From positions 124,660 to 188,659 of the forward strand of contig DFVG01000016.1 of assembly GCA_002379985.1 (NCBI GenBank): DNA of 64,000 nucleotides, in the 5' to 3' direction. Below are positions 61,134 through 64,000 of this stretch, in pieces. The stretch's first letter is position 1. Every line of letters begins with the position of its first letter. The stretch comes from Flavobacteriaceae bacterium UBA4166. Its GTDB lineage: Bacteria; Bacteroidota; Bacteroidia; Flavobacteriales; Flavobacteriaceae. Made by a program: the position numbers and the translations under genes. Under the pieces are notes generated by a model. It searched no databases. It was not told where the DNA came from and was given only the letters and a program-made list of their open reading frames with translations.

Positions 61134-61182
61134 CAAAGGTGTTGTATTCTGAACTGTCATTCAATACGGCAGTTGTCGTATT
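61134..61182 (-). promoter_or_regulatory. Palindromic operator (copy d) and -7 box of the propeller-protein gene
   Basis: Minus strand AATACGACAACTGCCGTATT (61163-61182) is the most symmetrical copy. CACCTTTG (61134-61141) follows after exactly 21 bp, seven of eight to TAnnTTTG, 23 bp before the start codon. Confidence 0.75.
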
Positions 61183-61210
61183 CCCTAAGTAGTACTAGAA
61201 ATGAACGCAT

Positions 61211-61247
61211 AAAAAAACCGGAAGTACTACGTTCGTAATACCCCCGG
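61211..61247 (-). terminator. Terminator after the DUF6252-like lipoprotein gene
   Basis: A 13-bp stem with some G-T pairs (CCGGAAGTACTAC 61218-61230 with GTAATACCCCCGG 61235-61247, loop GTTC) is followed on the minus strand by a run of seven T. It lies about 53 bp after the stop of the gene at 61301. Confidence 0.85.
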
Positions 61248-61300
61248 CTCCACGTAAAAACCTCAACACTTGAGATTTTCTTTATACGTTAAAAATTGTT

Positions 61301-61813
61301 TTAGAAATTCGCGTTGAACGAACCTTCCGTAATGGCCTTTGTTGAATCATCATTACCATTCTTCCCGGTAAAGCTGAAAGTCCCGATAACATTGGTTTCG
61401 TTAATTTCGCTCACGTTAATCTCTCCAGCAACAGTGTCATCAAAAGGAGCCATCCACGACTGTGAATCAGCAGGGTTCGAAACGTTTGCTTCTACATAGA
61501 CTGCGTTCGTGAATATGTCTGCGCCCCCGCCTACATTGTAAGATCCGGTGCCATCGAAACCAATAATTGTTAAGATGATCCCTTTTCCATCGGCATCCGA
61601 TCCTTGAACACGAAGGGTGCTCGTACCTCCGGCAGAAGTCTGCACCGCAGTGGTGGCAATAGACATAGACGTAAAATTTGCGCCATCTACCTTCGCGGTA
61701 ACGGTACCTTCGGCAGCATCGCCACCATCGCCACCATCGTCATCGCTTTTATTACAAGCCACCACAGCAAGACTTAGCAATAGTACTAAGAATACATTTT
61801 TGAACAGTTTCAT
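61301..61813 (-). CDS. DUF6252-like lipoprotein
   Basis: A 170-residue predicted lipoprotein. The signal has lipobox VVAC (about residue 20), followed by an acidic Asp/Gly linker (NKSDDDGGDGGDAAEG) typical of surface-exposed Bacteroidetes lipoproteins. The body is a small all-beta domain (VTAKVDGANFTSMSIAT, GIILTIIGFDGTGSYNVG, VIGTFSFTGKN) of the kind annotated as DUF6252. No function is known. Copy (e) of the palindrome lies 62 bp upstream, and a terminator follows, so it is a single-gene unit. Confidence 0.78.
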   Translation of the reverse strand: MKLFKNVFLVLLLSLAVVACNKSDDDGGDGGDAAEGTVTAKVDGANFTSMSIATTAVQTSAGGTSTLRVQGSDADGKGIILTIIGFDGTGSYNVGGGADIFTNAVYVEANVSNPADSQSWMAPFDDTVAGEINVSEINETNVIGTFSFTGKNGNDDSTKAITEGSFNANF

Positions 61814-61846
61814 AATTGTTGGGTTTTTAAGTTATTAATCTGAAGA

Positions 61847-61895
61847 CAAAGCTGCGATATAACCCGGCACTGTTCAATAGGGCAATTGTCGTATT
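61847..61895 (-). promoter_or_regulatory. Palindromic operator (copy e) and -7 box of the DUF6252-like gene
   Basis: Minus strand AATACGACAATTGCCCTATT (61876-61895) carries the core TAnnnCAnnTGnnnTA. CAGCTTTG (61847-61854) follows after exactly 21 bp and is seven of eight to TAnnTTTG. Confidence 0.75.
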
Positions 61896-61922
61896 CTCTT
61901 ACAATCTTAGGAAAGCTGCGGT

Positions 61923-62870
61923 TTACCAGCGGGCGTGCGGAAGTTTTTTAGACAGTTCTTCCAGGCGTTTCTGAAGGGATTCACGGAAATTTTTATGCGC
62001 TTCTTGTTCGGGCTGAAAGGGGCGATGCGCAAGACCTTTTCGAAGGGTGTCAATCTCTTTTTGCAAGGCACGCGTTGCTTCTGAAATCCATACCGTATTA
62101 AAACGTTCCCAAATATGGGCAATGGCTATTTGATTCGGGTGTATCATATCCGCTTCGTAAAAACGATACTCCCGAAGCTCGTCCATCATAATTTCGAACG
62201 AAGGAAAATAATGCATATTTTTTGAAGAAGTTACCGTCTCATGAACTCCCGCAAGCAGATGTGCCTTGCTCCTACTGTTTTCCAAGATCCCGTCCTTGAG
62301 ATGACGTACCGGCGAAACGGTACAGATAATGCTAACCGTTGGGTTCACATCACGAAGTAAGACTTCGATATTCTCGAGCAACCCGGCCACTTCTTCCGGG
62401 GTCGCTAATTCTTTTAAGAATTTTTTCTGCGGAATTTTATGACAGTTCGCCACCAAACGATCGCTCGCAATATGCCGATACGCCCAAGCGGTCCCAAACG
62501 TCAGAATGATATGTGTAGCCGTATGCAGTTGCTCATGAAGCTCTTGTAGCGCAGTGTTCAGGGTTTGTAAAATTTCAGATTCCGAAGGAGCCGAACACTT
62601 AGAATGCGCCCAGAACGAATGCCATAGTTCGTTATGCTGAAAAATATCTTGGCTGGTGAACGTCTCTTGATTAAGTGCTCTTGTAATGATCGCTTCGATC
62701 GCATGTGGGTGAAAAATAACTCCAAAAGGATTCACCACATGTCGAAACTGAAAGTAGTCTAACCTTGTCGCGATGTGTTGCGCAAAGCAAGAGCCTAGTA
62801 GGAGTACATCCGACTCATAATCGATGGGTGGTTGTTGTGGAGAGAGCGGTATTTCGGTACTCCAGTTCAC
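61923..62870 (-). CDS. GSCFA-domain protein
   Basis: A 315-residue protein of the GSCFA family, named after the motif seen here as LLLGSCFAQHIATRLDYF (about 24-41). FGVIFHPHAIEAI, LTFGTAWAYRH and TVSPVRHLKDG are further family blocks that resemble an SGNH/GDSL-hydrolase fold, with a Ser in GSCF and a late D-x-x-H-like pair (ADMIHPNQIAIAHIWERF). The biochemical role is not established. The start is a GTG at 62870 directly abutting the alaS stop, so the two are probably co-transcribed. Confidence 0.88.
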   Translation of the reverse strand: MNWSTEIPLSPQQPPIDYESDVLLLGSCFAQHIATRLDYFQFRHVVNPFGVIFHPHAIEAIITRALNQETFTSQDIFQHNELWHSFWAHSKCSAPSESEILQTLNTALQELHEQLHTATHIILTFGTAWAYRHIASDRLVANCHKIPQKKFLKELATPEEVAGLLENIEVLLRDVNPTVSIICTVSPVRHLKDGILENSRSKAHLLAGVHETVTSSKNMHYFPSFEIMMDELREYRFYEADMIHPNQIAIAHIWERFNTVWISEATRALQKEIDTLRKGLAHRPFQPEQEAHKNFRESLQKRLEELSKKLPHARW

Positions 62871-64000
62871 CTAAACAATATACGCTTTGGCTTTTTCTAA
62901 GGCTTCGGAAATACCTTCCGGATGCTTCCCGCCGGCCGTGGCGAAAAATGGTTGTCCGCCGCCGCCGCCTTGAATGTACTTTCCTAACTCACGTACGATA
63001 GTCCCGGCATTGAGTTCTCTTTCCGCAGCTAACTCTTTCGAAATATAACAGGTTAGCAACGCTTTCCCTTCTTTTTCAGAACCAAAAATCAAGAATAAAT
63101 CATCCAGCTCGCCGCCTAACTCATAAGCGAGATCTTTCATTCCGGCCGCATCGAGATCAATCTGTTCCGCCAAGAAATTCACACCGTTGATAGTGGTAAC
63201 CGCTTTTTTCAAACTTCCTTTTAATCCCTGCGCCTTCTCTTTTAACAGGCTAGCGACCTGTTGTTCGAGCTGTTCTTTTTCTTCTTGTAGTTTGGAGATC
63301 GCTTGTACGGGTTGTTGTGCATTGTTCAACGCCTGTTGCACTTGCTTATAGGCGTCACTTCGTTCTACAAAATACTGCTTGGCAGCATCTCCGGTGATAG
63401 CTTCAATACGGCGAATCCCTGAAGCGACCGCGCCTTCTGAAGTTATAATAAAATGCCATACTTCATTGGTGTTCGGCACATGGGTTCCGCCACAAAGTTC
63501 CATCGATTTCCCAAATCGGATGGTGCGCACCGTATCGCCATATTTTTCTCCAAATAATGCAATCGCGCCTTGATCCAACGCTTCCTGATACGGCTGATTA
63601 CGTTGTTCTTGCAAGGCCAATCCTTCCCGAATTCGAGCATTCACAAAATCCTCCACCGTTTTTAGCTCTTCTTCGGAAACTTTACTAAAATGTGAGAAGT
63701 CGAAACGCAGGTTTCTACTGTGCACCATAGAACCTTTTTGCTCTACGTGGTCTCCCAACACTTTCCGAAGCGCTTGATGTAGTAAGTGCGTTGCCGTATG
63801 ATTGGAAGCCGTTCTTGAACGTTGCTTCGCATCCACCACAGCTTTAAAGGTATTTTCCGGATTTCGCGGTAAATTCTTCGCAAAATGAATGATCAGGTTG
63901 TTCTCTTTCTTCGTGTCTACAATATAAACGACCTCGCCATTGGGTGCTTCCAAATAGCCCTTATCGCCTACTTGTCCACCGCCCTCTGGATAAAAAGGTG
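62871..64000 (-). CDS. alaS: Alanyl-tRNA synthetase, C-terminal part
   Basis: The gene continues beyond the right edge; the frame is open to 64000. The visible 376 residues start in the editing region: PFYPEGGGQVGDKGYL, the zinc-binding editing motifs HTATHLLHQAL and CGGTHVPN, then a coiled coil (about KLQEEKEQLEQQVASLLKEK) and the C-Ala domain (GKYIQGGGGGQPFFATAGGK). The catalytic domain lies outside the window. The protein charges tRNA-Ala and clears Ser or Gly mischarging. Confidence 0.97.
   Translation of the reverse strand, partial: PFYPEGGGQVGDKGYLEAPNGEVVYIVDTKKENNLIIHFAKNLPRNPENTFKAVVDAKQRSRTASNHTATHLLHQALRKVLGDHVEQKGSMVHSRNLRFDFSHFSKVSEEELKTVEDFVNARIREGLALQEQRNQPYQEALDQGAIALFGEKYGDTVRTIRFGKSMELCGGTHVPNTNEVWHFIITSEGAVASGIRRIEAITGDAAKQYFVERSDAYKQVQQALNNAQQPVQAISKLQEEKEQLEQQVASLLKEKAQGLKGSLKKAVTTINGVNFLAEQIDLDAAGMKDLAYELGGELDDLFLIFGSEKEGKALLTCYISKELAAERELNAGTIVRELGKYIQGGGGGQPFFATAGGKHPEGISEALEKAKAYIV

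Noticed and set aside
61301..61813. Coding frames on the plus strand opposite lipoprotein and other minus-strand genes
   Set aside because: They are shadows of real genes: no signal or domain, and no promoter or spacing support.
1..64000. CRISPR arrays, insertion sequences, prophage, tRNA or rRNA genes, secondary-metabolite or defence clusters
   Set aside because: No direct-repeat arrays, transposase or integrase frames, cloverleaf-like sequences or typical biosynthetic/defence domains were found on reading both strands.

Overview
This window looks like a chromosomal segment of a member of the Flavobacteriaceae (Bacteroidetes). The signs are a GldA gliding-motility ATPase, two exported proteins with type IX secretion (T9SS) C-terminal sorting domains, TAnnTTTG-type -7 promoter boxes, almost no Shine-Dalgarno sequences, a split MetH, a DAHP synthase/chorismate mutase fusion, and head-GIN and GSCFA proteins. 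I see no tRNA or rRNA gene, insertion sequence, prophage or CRISPR array. Nearly everything is on the minus strand. Start codons were re-chosen wherever the longest frame began at a TTG or GTG lying in a promoter or terminator.

Layout. 1-148: tail of a LuxR-type regulator. 149-5708 (minus): DNA primase, an outer-membrane protein, an ECF sigma/anti-sigma pair with a self-type ECF promoter, and a polyprenyl synthase. 5807-9514: a T9SS-exported protein, rlmN and a T9SS-exported serine protease. 9643-19880 (minus): a long run from pheA through DAHP synthase/chorismate mutase, rsgA, dtd, two DUF3857 proteins, a MazG-like hydrolase and aroA to queA; pheA is preceded by an attenuator-like hairpin. 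20128-21024: gldA. 21011-24755: a duplicated two-gene module (PagL-like deacylase plus head-GIN lipoprotein). 24776-31963: a PLP lyase, cysH, an Rrf2 regulator, an OsmC protein, metF and the two halves of metH, led by a SAM-I riboswitch. 34024-38290 (plus): leuA-C-D-B. 38287-49714 (minus): ilvD-B-N-C-A followed directly by thrA-B-C, convergent with leu. 49955-51386: metK under a SAM-II type riboswitch. 51390-62870: a two-component system (one NarL-type response regulator, two TPR histidine kinases, a small membrane protein) and a group of envelope proteins. 62871-64000: 3' part of alaS.

Most notable observation. A 20-bp palindrome with core TAnnnCAnnTGnnnTA occurs five times between 52.1 and 61.9 kb. 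Each copy lies 47-62 bp upstream of a minus-strand gene and exactly 21 bp upstream of a TAnnTTTG-like -7 box. The downstream genes are the response regulator itself, the small membrane protein/kinase pair, a small lipoprotein, a PQQ-propeller protein and a DUF6252-like lipoprotein. This geometry suggests a compact, self-regulated envelope-sensing regulon that I do not recognise from described systems.

The metabolic genes fit together. Aspartate-family steps (thrABC) feed ilvA and the branched-chain pathway (ilv, leu). metH/metF and metK form the methionine-SAM cycle under two different SAM-riboswitch classes. pheA, DAHP synthase/chorismate mutase and aroA cover parts of aromatic biosynthesis; a prephenate dehydrogenase and an aminotransferase are not seen here.
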